From contig NC_080426.1 of NCBI RefSeq assembly GCF_029873635.1, positions 54,016,093 to 54,080,092 of the forward strand: a stretch of DNA of 64,000 nucleotides, written 5' to 3'. Positions 47,201-57,781 of this stretch are shown here, piece by piece. A model generated the notes under the pieces. That model was not told the DNA's origin, made no database searches, and saw nothing but the letters and a program-made list of their open reading frames with translations. How positions within the stretch are numbered: position 1 is the stretch's first letter; every line of letters begins with the position of its first letter. This DNA is from Malania oleifera (lineage: Eukaryota; Streptophyta; Magnoliopsida; Santalales; Ximeniaceae). A program made the position numbers and the translations under genes.

Positions 47201-49685
47201 CCTCCATGTTGTACTTTGTTTATTGCTTTAACTAAAGTATCTTTTATCCAAAAAAGAAAAAAATTCGTAAGTTATTCACTTCAGCATTATCTTGTGAATA
47301 TCAGAGCCCTTCAAAAACCTTCTTGGACAATATAATTCCAAAACTTCAAATGTTAAAAATCTAAAGATTGTATTGTATTTCTTCGTTTTTTTTTTCAGCT
47401 TTTCATCTGTCCACTGTCTTATTAATTATCATATTTTATTTCAGATGCCACTATATACATATTTGCTTCGTCATCTGTCTCTCTCTCTTGTGTGTGTGTG
47501 TGTGTATTATTCCTTATGTTTTTAGGGATCTTTTTATTATGTTCTTTTAAATGATTATTTGCTTTATTGTCCATTTCCTTATTTATTTTAGGAGATTCAG
47601 GGGACTACAAATCTCGTGTTAAATATGGTTCAGAACCTCACAACATATTTGGTCAGCGAGCAGTAATGATATGGTATAGATCATTGAACAATAGGATACC
47701 CTTATCTTGTTCTCTAGGGGTTTCTTTCTTGGCTTGTCATGTAGCCAGGGAGGCAATCCTGCCCACAGATATATTGAAATGGTCACTCGAGGGAAAGCTT
47801 CCATATTTAGCTGCTTTTGTTGACATTGAAAAATTCATCGGACCTCCTACAAGTTCATGTCCATTAAGTTCAAGTGTTATGTTTAGGCCTTCTCAACCAG
47901 TTCCATTACAGAAGCTAGAGTCACAGGCAGCGTCTATTGCTCAGTCAATTGGCTTGGATTTGCCTCCAGTAAACTTCTATGCCATAGCTTATCGTTATCT
48001 CATGCAGTTGTCTCTTCCTGCAGAAAAGATTCTTCCACATGCATGCCGCATATATGATTGGTTATTGCCCCCAGATTTATGGTTATCAGTGAATGAATTG
48101 AGGCTTCCTACTCGTGTTTGTGTTATGTCAATATTGATTGTAGCTATAAGGATTCTCTATAATATAAATGGTTTTGGTTTTTGGGAAATGAATTTGTCTA
48201 GGCTTGGTGGTTCTTCCTTTCTGTCTGATGAGATACAAGGGATGGATTGTGCAAGTAATTTCAAAACTGGGAACAATATGTCTTCTCCTTCCCATAAATT
48301 GGATGATTTGGGTATGGAATCTATCAGAGACTCATCTCGTGCTCAGAAATCTGAGATGGATGCTGCAGAACTACTGCACAACCTAGAAGTAAGATACAAT
48401 GAGATTGGGGAAACATCTGGTAATATGCTTGCTGTAGCTATAGTTGAGAATGGCAATTTATTTGTTGTTTCCTCCTAAACTCCTTGTTTTCTCATGTCTC
48501 CCTCCCTCTTGGTTGACAGAGTATTCCAAGGACTTGCCTACATATCTCCAATATTGTAAGGATGTGGTGTTTGCTGGACTAGAACCATCATTTGAGAATT
48601 ATGAGGAAGAGAAGATAATTGAACAGTTATGGGATTTTTACCAGAATCAAAAGGTGATTTGTTTCTTGAAAGTAGGCCTAACTTTTCTCGTCCTAGTGAT
48701 TTAAATTTTTGCCACCTTTGACTTTTTCTAATTGTAGTTTGTTTAAAGTGGGCTCCTCTAATTTTCTGATACATTATATGAAGTTTTTTATCATTTGAGT
48801 TAGATACATTATGCAGTTTTCAGTTCTTATTATGGAAGTAGTTGTCTTGAAACAAGTGGACAAGTTTTTTCATACTTCATGTTCCTGCCGCATGTGGTAT
48901 GAGATATATTTTGCCCTTGCAGGAGAATCTTGACCATATATCTGTCTGATGGCTTTACAGGTCTTGTCATTAGTATATTTAAGTTTGATTTTAAGTCCTT
49001 TTGGTATATGTTCTCTTTTTATTTCTAACTCTGTTTATTTTAGGATTCTGATCCATCCGAAGAGCTTGAAGTGGGTTGTAGTAATGTTTTGAACCAAAAG
49101 AGACCAAGGGATGATGAAGGTTGTATTAGTCAGACATCTTCTAAGGAAAACAAGAAAATCAAACATAAAGAATGCAGGAGTGTCTCATCCTTGGATGTTA
49201 GATTCTCTCTTGCAGATGATTGTTCATTGGACAGCATGGATGGTGATGATTTCATGGAAATTCAACAAGATGGTCAATATTCAGTTCCTAGTTGTCAAAC
49301 TGAGCTTGCTTATCTCAGAGAGGAAGCCATTAAGCGTTTGAAGTTAAACATGGAAGAGAACAACTTCTGCTATATTCCACCAAGGATTAATTTGAAGAGA
49401 TTTGATTACCTTCACTATGTGAGGAAGAGGGATGATGGTTCTTTGACATATGTTGCTCATGCTGATTATTACATATTGCTTCGTGCTTGTGCAAGAGCTG
49501 CTCAGGTTGATGTTCGTATTATGCATGTTGGGGTGTTGAGTTTCGAGAGGAGACTAGCATGGACAGAGAACAGGATCGATCATTGCTTACATTTGTCACC
49601 TCCAAATGTTTCCTGCAAGTTCTGTAGTAATGTGCCACAACAGGCGGCAGATGATCCCATTGGATTTTCAAATTTGAATTTGTGA
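40396..49685 (+). CDS. TAF1B: TAF1B/RRN7-like RNA polymerase I core-factor subunit (CCG/MEE12 type)
   Basis: The coding exons are 40396-41014, 47592-48419, 48520-48653 and 49044-49685. All introns are GT...AG with compatible phases, giving 740 residues. In the family this TFIIB-like protein helps recruit RNA polymerase I to rDNA promoters. The Arabidopsis relative CCG/MEE12 is a nuclear protein needed in the central cell and for embryo development. The N-terminus has a zinc ribbon with Cys9, Cys12, Cys28 and Cys31 (WTCQACGNVGF...FYCLRC), then GAQAEDIIDTGVADEDFI. Exon 2 starts GDYKSRVKYGSEPHN and holds the cyclin-like core (AVMIWYRSL, SFLACHVAREAILPTDILKW). A low-complexity acidic/serine segment follows in exons 3-4. 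The conserved C-terminus contains MHVGVLSFERRLAWTENRID and CKFC. No frame damage is seen. Exon joins were inferred by eye from splice signals and frame. Confidence 0.9.
41201..41239. repeat. (GT)n(AT)n microsatellite
   Basis: GT repeat running into AT repeat in intron 1. Confidence 0.9.
41466..42070. mobile_element. hAT-like MITE with ATAGAAAT target duplication
   Basis: 605 bases. The ends are CAATATTTTAAAAGGC and, inverted, CAATGTTTTAAAAGGC. Flanking 8-bp direct repeats ATAGAAAT are at 41458-41465 and 42071-42078. Terminal CA and an 8-bp duplication fit the hAT superfamily. The inside repeats 'aaggcttatgc' words and has no transposase. Confidence 0.82.
42830..43484 (-). repeat. 331-bp tandem duplication within the LINE
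   Basis: The block starting 'gtggtctctcccaccctcc' at 42830 is repeated from 43161, differing by scattered changes. It encodes part of the RT C-terminal region (TLINASLSNTPIYYI, VKFLERLMRDFL) twice. Confidence 0.88.
43485..43969 (-). repeat. Gypsy LTR fragment inside the LINE
   Basis: Matches the LTRs at 52531-53050 and 56186-56701 (for example 'gtgtgtttagcgagtgaggc' and the end GCCTGTGACA). It lacks the first ~80 bases. A 52-base piece ('gttgaaatgtaaattcaatgg'...) is duplicated in tandem at 43513-43617. LINE sequence continues on both sides. Confidence 0.82.
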
Positions 49686-50440
49686 TCTACAGGGAGTTTT
49701 TTTTTTTTGGGGTTTCCCTCTTATCAAAGTGTATATCAGAATCCATTTTATATGTATATCTATTTTTATAGTAAGAGGTGGAGCTATATTTTTTTTGGGT
49801 GTTAATAAGGGTTTGCTTTATGCTTAAATATGAGCTCCATTAATTTGCATTTATTTTAAATTGACATAGGGGTTCTCTCAGAAGTGGTTTTGTGACTAGC
49901 AATTAGCTAATATTAGCCATTCTAATATTTGAAGTTGCTTTTGTATAATTTTTTTCGCCTACCACCATTTCTTTTGGTGTCTAACCCTTTTGCCTCTCAC
50001 CCCTTCTTCTTTCTCTTCTCCCTCTCTCTTCCATTTTTGTTGCAGCTATCTTCCCTCCCTCTCAAACAGCAACTGCTGTCCATTGTCGCATGCTGGGCGT
50101 GCTCAAGATTTTGCCCTCCTTGAACGACCAGAGCTATTTTCCATTTGCAGAAGCTAATCATAGGTAAGTGTTATTCAATTCTTATTTTTATTTATTTATT
50201 TTTTTGTATTTATTTGAATTTTTTTTTTTAACACGCTGACAAACATGCAGAAGTTAAAAAATGAACTATCCTTCATGCTTTGAGTTGAAAGTGTGGTTGA
50301 AAAGTGGGTAAATGGAGCTTCTAGTGATCCTCTGACCATACTGAACAGCTCATGGAACTGTTATTGGAGAATTCCATTATACTTGGCATTTGGCAGCTGG
50401 GTGATTGCACCCATTAATATAGGTGTACGGCGTACCCCTG
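49686..50440. other. 3' region after the TAF1B-like gene
   Basis: Contains the probable 3' untranslated region, T-rich runs and a pyrimidine-rich stretch (49960-50060). No further gene recognised. Confidence 0.5.
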
Positions 50441-50690
50441 AACGAAATGTCCTATTATGCTTAGAATAACATGGATGATTTATGGGCCAACCTAGATATC
50501 CTAGAGGAAAGCAGAGAACCAACAGTAATATGGGCAGCTACTTAGCAACAGAAAATCACACAATTTTATAACAAGAGGGTCAATGAAAGGCTGATGAGTC
50601 GAGTAGACCTTATCTTGAGGAGGACCTCAGCAAGTTGGATTGAAAGCTGGGTTAGAAAACTTGGAGTAAATTGGTAAGGCAGCCTTCTGA
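50380..50690 (+). pseudogene. Relic of a gypsy integrase C-terminal region
   Basis: Conceptual reading across shifts gives VIAPINIG, DILEESREP and then QQKITQFYNKRVNERLMSRV, the layout seen after the catalytic core in many plant Ty3/gypsy integrases. It has stops and lacks the rest of the element, so it is a small isolated fragment. Confidence 0.6.
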
Positions 50691-51167
50691 TCAAAGAGAT
50701 TCCAACCAACAACATCTATCTATTAATATATTAAAATTGAGTTTGATGTGTGGGGCTGACACGTGGCGCATCTGTATTGGGGGTTTATTTGTTCCGGGTT
50801 GGGTTTGGGGCATGCACGTGCAGTATTGTTCATTCTGCCAATGGTCCTTTTTGGGTTTGGTTTTCCTTTGGTCTGGAAGAGAAATAGTGGCAGTGCAGTG
50901 TTGAGATGGATTTGTGTGGCCTGTGTATTTGGGGGGAGGCTGGGCTGGGAGTTACCCGTACCACTCTTGCATTTAATTCCCGGCAGGTATGCGTGATTCT
51001 ATTCTATGGTGTGGCCATGTGTCTTCTGATTTTCCTTTCTCAAATTTGTTGAGGTTTATAGCTTCTGTAGCTTCTTGGGGTTGTTGATTTTCTTGATTTC
51101 AAAGGTGTTTTCTTGGGCTATCTTCCGAAGATGTTTGCTTGGGAAGCTTTAGGTTCGTACTATAGTA
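50691..51167. other. Unassigned stretch left of a MITE
   Basis: Includes two overlapping open frames of 77 codons (50671-50904 and 50763-50996) without recognisable domains. It continues across the MITE at 51879-52300. Nothing else can be assigned. Confidence 0.4.
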
Positions 51168-51175
51168 GTTGTGAG

Positions 51176-51870
51176 CAAGGTCTTAAATTTCGATTTCGAC
51201 TCAAATTTCTAAGCGCCGAAAGTAAGGAAATTTCGAAACTCCAATAGTACGGAAATTTCGACGAAAATTTCAATTTCGATTTGAAAAAATAATGGAAATT
51301 AGTAATAAAACATGAAATTATTTGTGAAACTTTAGAAATGGTTAACAAACATAATAATATAAGTCTTAGGACTAATATATTACAAATTGAATACATCTAT
51401 GGTTTGTATGAGGTGGAAAATTTGTAAAATAGTATGTGTATCAAACATATTTGTACGATAATGTATGTTAAACATATTCAGTTAATACAAATGAAATTCA
51501 TAAATCATTTAAATGTTATTTATTATACAAATAATGATAATTAAGACATTAATGGTTAAATAAAATGTTATTGTAAGTTAATTTTTTCATATAATTTCAA
51601 TAGTACTAGTAATAATCTTTTGCTTTGAAAAAATAAATAAAATAAATTAAGATAGAAATTTTATTTCACTCCTGAATTTCTCATGACGTAATTTCATCGT
51701 ATAGTTAAAATTTCGACATGTTTCGCTAAAATATCGAGATTTCAATAAATTTTGGATGATTCGTTAAGATTTCGACGGAAATTATGCAATACGGAAATGG
51801 ACTATCATTTCGATTTCGAGGGTGATGGAAATAAAAAATTTCAATAGTTTTGTGATAATTTAAGACCATG
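51176..51870. mobile_element. hAT-like MITE with GTTGTGAG target duplication
   Basis: 695 bases. The ends are CAAGGTCTTAAATT and, inverted, CATGGTCTTAAATT, flanked by exact 8-bp repeats GTTGTGAG at 51168-51175 and 51871-51878. The interior is AT-rich with many 'aaatttcgat' and 'atttcgacg' words close to both ends and no coding frame. Confidence 0.85.
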
Positions 51871-51878
51871 GTTGTGAG

Positions 51879-52530
51879 TGCATTGTGCTCCTTTGGTTGC
51901 TCTACAGTGTTTGACTTGCTCCGCAGCTCCTCCCTGAACCAGGGCATATGGATTTGGTGGTGGGCGATGGCGAATAGTAGGGTCGTGCAGACCTCGTGCA
52001 TTTTTGTCACCGTTTGTGTGTTTGTTCCCCTGCTTGTTTTGTTTTGTGGTGGAGCTTTGGCAATTTCATGGTTTGGTTACAGCATTTCATTCTTTTCATT
52101 GGCATTCGACCTGTGGATTGAAGGAAATGAATGCTGTTGTCTTTTGTTCTGCATTTTTCGTGAATTCATGAGTTTTGCCTTTCATAATTGTTTTTTTTCT
52201 TTAAAGAAGCTTCTGCGCCTTCTACTTAATCTTACAAACGATGGAAGAACAAACTCCAAAAAGCCCCATCTCAGGTGACTTATTTTACCTGCCCCTTAGA
52301 TGGTTTATGGATAATTAAAATAAAAAAATAATCTGAGTCTCTTTACCTTTTTATTTATTTTATTTTTTATGGTAAGAGAGAGAAACGAGGAAGAATTCTC
52401 ATGTTGAGGCTCTGAACAAGCAAGCTACTGGAAATTATGACTGTCTTGCTTTTGTAAGAATTTGCAATGCCTTAACGTCATGGACAACTTTTTGTATAAT
52501 GTCTAAAAAATGCAAAACTACACATGCATG
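51879..52530. other. Unassigned stretch between MITE and gypsy element
   Basis: A plus-strand open frame at 51868-52278 starts inside the MITE end and has no known domain; it includes a hydrophobic run (VCVFVPLLVLFCGGAL). I see no reason to call it a gene. Confidence 0.4.
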
Positions 52531-53050
52531 TGTTACGGTCCGACTATTTTCACACCGTTGTGAAAGGGCCGTGCGGCGCTAGCTAAAGGACTCTTATTTA
52601 ACTAGCCGACCTATCGTTTACCAACATTTATCCACGAAATATTTTCATTAGCATTTAATCAAATGGCAGTAGAAACAGTAAGCATTCATTAAAGCAGTGA
52701 CAAGCAAATAGTAAATATTGAATCTACGCAATTTATTAACAACACCTCCATTGACATCGTGTGTTTAGTGAGGGAGGCAAGTAGGCTAAGCATGTTGACA
52801 AAAATAAGTGAGTTTTACAATGACTGATTAACATTCACCCTCCCCTAAAGAGCTTTTTAGGCCATTCCCACTCTAACACTAAGAAACATCAAAGTGATTC
52901 AGAAGTCATACTCCCTTATTTGGCATATAAAGACACTACTAGCAGAAAATAACGCTACACTAGTATTTAGATGATGGAAACCCATCCCAAGCACACAATA
53001 CAAGTGGTCACAAGCAAGCATAATGCCCTGAACAAGCTTAACTCGTGACA
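52531..53050 (-). repeat. 3' LTR of the chromovirus
   Basis: 520 bases, TGTTACGGTCCGAC...CGTGACA in plus reading; pairs with 56186-56701. Confidence 0.9.
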
Positions 53051-53061
53051 TTCTCCCCCAC

Positions 53062-53900
53062 TTATGCGGTCGGCGTCCTCGTAGACTTTGGCGCTAGGTA
53101 TACTCTAACTTTGTCCAGGGACGATTTCAAATCTTCTGCCGAAATCCAGCTGATTTCTTTGTCATCAAGGCATTTCCACTTCACTAGGAACTTCCACCGC
53201 TTCTTCCTTGAGGATATGAACTTTCTATCTGCAAGGATCTCTTCAACTTCACGTTTGTCAGGTTGTATTGTCTTTAATTCTGCTCTATTAGATTGACTTC
53301 TGCTCAGGTCATTGGTGTCGGTGTTGAATGGCTTGAGGAAGCTGGCATGAAACTGTGGTCTTCTCCCCTGATCTGCCCACTTCTTCATCTGCTTAGAAGC
53401 TTTCTCTAGATAGGCTAGAGCAAACTTTGCATTCTTTCTCCATTCTCTAGTGAATATGTACGTCGTGGGACTCTTTCGTCTGTATGGCTCACCCACTGTG
53501 TAAGGTAACTGCGGTTGCCAGCCTGTAACAAGTTTAAAAGGGCTCTTGTTTGTTGTTGAGCTCCTTTGGGCATTGCCACAAAACAGAGCCATATTAAGTA
53601 GTTGCACCACATTCTTCTGGTTCTCATTGACAAAATGGCGCAAGTACTCATCTAGTAGCTCTCTAAATCTCTTCATCTCTCCATCTGTCTGTCAGTGATA
53701 ACTCAAAGAGATGTCAAGATGTGACTTGACTATCTTGAAAAATTATATCAAGAAGTTGTTAGTGAACATTAAGTCTCGGTCACAAATAATAACTTGGGGA
53801 ACACCTTAATGTTTCATAAAAATCACAAGGAACAATTTTGTCGCCTCCTTTTCCGAACAGTACTTTGGCGCGGCCATGAAAGTACCATACTTATTCCCCT
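53062..53900 (-). pseudogene. Chromovirus integrase end and chromodomain
   Basis: Minus-strand frames show the integrase core remnant (CDRDLMFT near 53780 and a QTDGEMKRF segment near 53690). The C-terminal part follows (TTNKSPFKLVTGWQP, SFLKPFNTD). The chromodomain is at about 53255-53075 (VEEILADRKF, KWKFLVKWK type words, EISWISAEDL), the module that in this group steers integration to chromatin marks. The frame 53676-53062 is open, but the upstream core is broken. Confidence 0.85.
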
Positions 53901-53959
53901 CCCCCTTATCTTGTTGCAAGTGAGGTAAGTTCTAGTATAATCAACCACATCATCCCGCG

Positions 53960-54480
53960 TGTGCAATCAACAATACCTCCCCAATAGTCCTGTCATTGGA
54001 TTCATTCTCTGCGAATACCCCTTAACGAACTTCCTACAATATCTAGCAAGGCCAAGAAAGGAACGCAACTCCTTCACTGTCGTGGGGATCTTCCGTTCTT
54101 GAATCATCCTTACTTTCTCCATACCCCTCCAGATACTACCTTGTTCAACCACATGACCAAGGAATTTATTGCTCTACTGAGCGAAATAGTACTTTTCTTT
54201 CTTCACATCCAAACTGTTTCCCCTCAACTTGTCGAACACCTTCTGTAGATGCTCTCCATGTTTCCTCTGAAACAACAACGATGCTCCCAACGGTGCTTTG
54301 GAAAGGCAAAACACATCCTGCTTCCAATTCATCAAGATGTTTCCTCAACTCTACTATCTCCAGAGGTGCCATCCAACATGGCCCTTTAGCAGGTGGTTTC
54401 ACTCCTGATAACAACTCGATCTCATACTCCATAGTCCATCTTAAAAGAAAATTGTGAGGTAGCTTATCTGACTTCACCTT
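53960..54480 (-). pseudogene. Chromovirus RT remnant with the palm deleted
   Basis: The RT entry region (WMAPLEIVELRKHLDELEAG) is followed directly by sequence that normally lies after the catalytic Y-x-D-D, and then by VKELRSFLGLARYCRKFVKGY. The catalytic segment is missing, so no activity is possible. Confidence 0.82.
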
Positions 54481-55079
54481 TTTGTTCTCATCCCAATACC
54501 TCTTGGATGGTCATAGGCTCCAACTCTTGGCCTACTTCTTTTTCTACCATCACCATGGCTAGACGTGTTTGCTCACCCTAATCGAATCTCTCATTAAGTT
54601 GTATGGCCGAAAGGGACTTCCCGTCATCTCCTTTCATCGCAACGACTTGCACCATGCACGAGTGATCTCCCATTAGACACAAGGAACCAACCGAAGGCAT
54701 CAGCACTACCCTTGTCCCCCCTTAGGAACTCCATTCCTAGAATGACTGGAAAGTCATCCAATGGCACCACTGTGAAATTTGCATGACCTTCTCACTGTCC
54801 AAGCTTCATAATAACTTACTTGACTACTCCTAGAGTAGGCTGGGCTAAAGAATTAACTGCTTTCATACATCCTATTCTTCTCTAAGGATAGGTTGAGTCT
54901 CCATGCTTCCAACTGTGAAACAAAATTATAAGTAGCCCCCATATCCACCATAGCACGAGTACTCCTCCCATTTAGCCTTAAGTCCACAAATATTGACCCT
55001 TTTCCAATGCACTCACTAGCCGCACTAAACCCACCCTTGGGGCATTATCCTCTTCCTCCTTGTTTTCCAACACTTGTCC

Positions 55080-56103
55080 CGAAGTGGAAGCTTATAAGGC
55101 ATTAAGTAATCTCTTGTGTTGACACTCACTCACTCTGTGAGATCCACCACACAAGCAGTACGAAATTTTACTCATTCCCTTTCCATTGGGTGTGTTGAAC
55201 CCTTGAGATGACGAAGCTTCCTCTGAGGTTGATGATTTAGAGTCGGTTCCCCCACTCTTGGGTTTGCCTTTCTTAAAAGACTTTCCACTGTTTCCATCTT
55301 TGCCAAACCATTTGGACGAAGCGGTATCATCACCAGCATAGTCAGTCAAGCGTTTCGTAGTAACTTGTGCAGTAGACAAGCCTTGAACTCTTTATCTGTA
55401 AAGTTCAGTTCTTGCCCACAATTTTATCCCCCTCTAGAAAATAGAATAACTTGTCCTTCTCCGACATATCTCTGATATCCAACATCAAAGCAGAAAATTG
55501 TTTCACGTATTCCCTGATTGGCCCAGTATGCTTGAGATCTCTCACATTTTCCCTTGCATTATACTCAACATTCTCAGGAAAGAATTGGGCCTTGAGCTCT
55601 CTCTTTAAGTTTGTCCAACTATCAATTACACAGCTTCCATTTTCAATGTCATTGTACTTAGCACGCCACCACAGTTTGGCGTCACCAACCAAGTACATGG
55701 TTGCAGTATCCACTTTCACCTATTCTGAGGCCATTCTCATAGCGCAAAAATATTGTTCCATATCAAACAAGAAGTTCTCTAACTCTTTGGCATCACGAGC
55801 ACCCCCATACGTCCTAGGTTCTGGTACCTTGGTCTTCCTAACTCCCAAAGTGTTGGAGTTCCCCATAGGAAGAACCATCAGATTCACCTTTGCATCCAGA
55901 TCAGCCATCCGAGCCTACAAAGTTTCCACAGTGTGGTGAAAGTCCTCTGACATTTCACTTGTCAAACTTGCTTGATGTTGGTGTGAACCCATCACTTCAT
56001 CAACAAGTCCCCTCAGTTGGGCCATATCGTTGGCCATATTGTTGGTTATTTCTTCAACTTACGCTTCCAGCGCACCGTTTCTTTCAGCATTGTTTGGTGC
56101 CAT
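55080..56103 (-). pseudogene. Chromovirus gag
   Basis: Starts at ATG 56103 (MAPNNAERNGALEA), with stops at about 56060, 55916 and 55720 in one otherwise continuous frame. It includes VKVDTATMYLVGDAKLWWR and FSALMLDIRDMSEKDKLFYF (55719-55405), then a Lys/Ser-rich part. It ends in a decayed knuckle, CLCGGSHRVSECQHKRLLNA. Confidence 0.85.
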
Positions 56104-56185
56104 GGTCACTTACCAAAGCTTTCCAAATCCCACAATGAAGGTAACTGAATTCTCGTAGCAACTGAGCCTTGGCTCTGATACCAAG

Positions 56186-56701
56186 TGTCACGGTTCGACT
56201 ATTTTCACATCGTTGTGAAAGGGCTGTGCGGCGCTAGCTAAAGCACTCTTGTTTAACTAGCCAGCTTATCGTTTACCAACATACATCCACGAAATACTTT
56301 CATTAGCATTCAATCAAATGGAAGTGGAAATAGTAAGCGTTCATGAAAGCAGTGACAAGCAAGTAATAAACATTGAATCTACGCAATTCATTAACAACAA
56401 CTCCGTTGACAACGTGTGTTTAGCGAGGAAGGCAAGTAGGCTTAACATGTTGACGAAAGCTAGTGAGTTTTACAATGACTAATGAACACTCACCCTCCCT
56501 AAAGAGCTTTCTAAGCCCATCCCACTCTAGAACTAGGAAACATCAAAGTGACCAAAGAGTCATACTTATTTGGCATACAAAGACACTACTAGCAGAAAAA
56601 TAACCCTACACTAGTATTTACATAATAGAAACCCATCCCAAGCACATGAGACAAGCGATCACAGGCAAGCATAATGCCCTGAACAAGGTTAGCTTGTGAC
56701 A
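56186..56701 (-). repeat. 5' LTR of the chromovirus
   Basis: 516 bases, TGTCACGGTTCGAC...CTTGTGACA in plus reading; next to the primer-binding site at 56170-56183. Confidence 0.9.
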
Positions 56702-57736
56702 ATATCATATGAACTAAACAGCCAACAACTCCTCTCTTCCACCTTCTAAGTCTTGCCTCATTGTGCAAACTATCTTATGTATAGTGAATTAAGTCTTGGA
56801 TGGGAAAATTCAGCTTACTGCTGTAATCCCTTTTCTCTATTTTGTTCTATGTTGTTCCAAAATGCAATCAGTTGTCTCTTTCCATCACACATCCAGCTCT
56901 ATTGTTTCTTATATAATTATATTTTTCCTTTCCTTAATGGTCCGTTTGAATATAAAAATTTGATGTGAAAAAGGAAAGCAAGGGAAAATATGAAGAAAAG
57001 TTATTTTCCATTATATTTTATCTTTATACCAAATATATTAAAAATAAAAATTTGTTCTAATATAATTAAAAACTAAAAAAATCAAATGTTAAGGGTGCAT
57101 AAAATTAATTTTTTTTTTAATTAATGTGGTATATTTTTTGATTTCTTTCTTACTTTCCATGATAACCAAACGTGAAAAAGTTCTATATTTTCCTTTCATT
57201 TTTCTTCACTTTCCAAGTTCCAAATAGAGCCTAATATGTTTTTGCATGCTGGGGTATTTTGCTCCAACTTTGTTGATTTTAAAAAAGCAACATCACTATG
57301 TAAATATTTTTTTCTTGATGTTTCTATTTTGGTATTATTTTTTATTTTATTTTTCACTTGACTTTGATGATATTTTAATGTTCTTCTTGCATTCAAATTT
57401 TGATAATATTCTTGTGAAACTACACTAATGCTCTTGACATTAATGTGTCATGTTAGTGTCTAGCAATTAAAAAACCAACAAGGCTGTGACTTCATGAACT
57501 AACCAATTCTTTTGTAATGTTGTTGTTGCAAACTTCATTGTCCCAATGATAGGCACAAACTTAAGATCTTTATATTCTGCTGAATTTAACTCTTTTTTGT
57601 TGTTGTTGTTCTTAGTATCTTTATTTCATAATGAATTCCTTATACTAATCCATTTTCCCTGCCTAAGTAGGCTAGCTTCAATAGTGAAGCTCCGCACATT
57701 CACACACTCAGAATCTTTCACATATTCATTATGAGG
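56702..57736. other. AT-rich stretch without recognised gene
   Basis: Only short frames on either strand; nothing recognised. Confidence 0.5.

Positions 57737-57781
<45 letters not shown>
57737..57781. repeat. (ATT)n microsatellite
   Basis: About 15 ATT units. Confidence 0.92.

Larger units (their letters stand above)
42555..47265 (+). mobile_element. L1-type LINE with inverted 5' part (twin-primed structure)
   Basis: The right part (46235-47265, plus strand) encodes the C-terminal zinc-binding region of ORF2 (VIHFWEDMWVGES, WTVILERINRQDLLQRRRP). It ends in an untranslated tail and A-rich end (AAAAAAGAAAAAAA). The left part (42555-46235) is on the minus strand and encodes everything upstream. 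The endonuclease starts at 46196 (MKIFSWNV) with an ETKL motif near 46070 and a SRIDRFLF block near 45650. RT follows at about 45190-42780, including a changed catalytic F-H-D-D near 44190, YLGLSP, and the GGLGLEIV segment. The two parts meet at about 46235 and together cover ORF2 almost without overlap, the arrangement twin priming produces. Many stops and shifts; dead. No clear target duplication was found. Confidence 0.85.
41015..47591 (+). other. Intron 1 of the TAF1B-like gene, filled with transposons
   Basis: It runs from CAAG|GTAACC to TTTTAG|GAGATT (6577 bases) and joins codon phase 1 correctly (G + GA). It holds a GT/AT microsatellite at 41201-41239, a hAT-like MITE, a 5'-inverted LINE and a gypsy LTR fragment. 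The other introns are 100 and 390 bases. Confidence 0.88.
52531..56701 (-). mobile_element. Decayed chromodomain Ty3/gypsy element (chromovirus)
   Basis: LTRs are at 52531-53050 (3') and 56186-56701 (5'), about 520 bases each, with ends TGTCACG.. and ..CGTGACA on the minus strand. A perfect primer-binding site TGGTATCAGAGCC is at 56170-56183, and a polypurine tract (AAGTGGGGGAGAA) sits against the 3' LTR at 53051-53063. Inside are gag (56103-~55080), a protease remnant, parts of RT (54477-53970), an integrase remnant and a chromodomain. The interior is only ~3.1 kb because the RT palm with its catalytic Asp pair and RNase H are deleted. Gag style suggests the Galadriel group, tentatively. The flanking 5-mers (GCATG and ATATC) do not match, so the ends may have recombined. 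Confidence 0.9.

Noticed and set aside
48389..48398. Alternative donor GAA|GTAAGA within exon 2 of the TAF1B-like gene
   Set aside because: Using the donor at 48420 keeps the frame into the next exon (GETSEYSKDLP) and retains sequence that reads as conserved; the earlier donor at 48389 would break phase with the acceptor at 48519.
50713..50760. TCTATCTATTAATATATTAAAATTG, reminiscent of a plant Helitron 5' end
   Set aside because: No CTRR end with a preceding hairpin was located downstream, and no Rep/helicase frame exists nearby.
52526..56706. Target duplication for the chromovirus at 52531-56701
   Set aside because: The flanking 5-mers GCATG and ATATC do not match, so no duplication is claimed.
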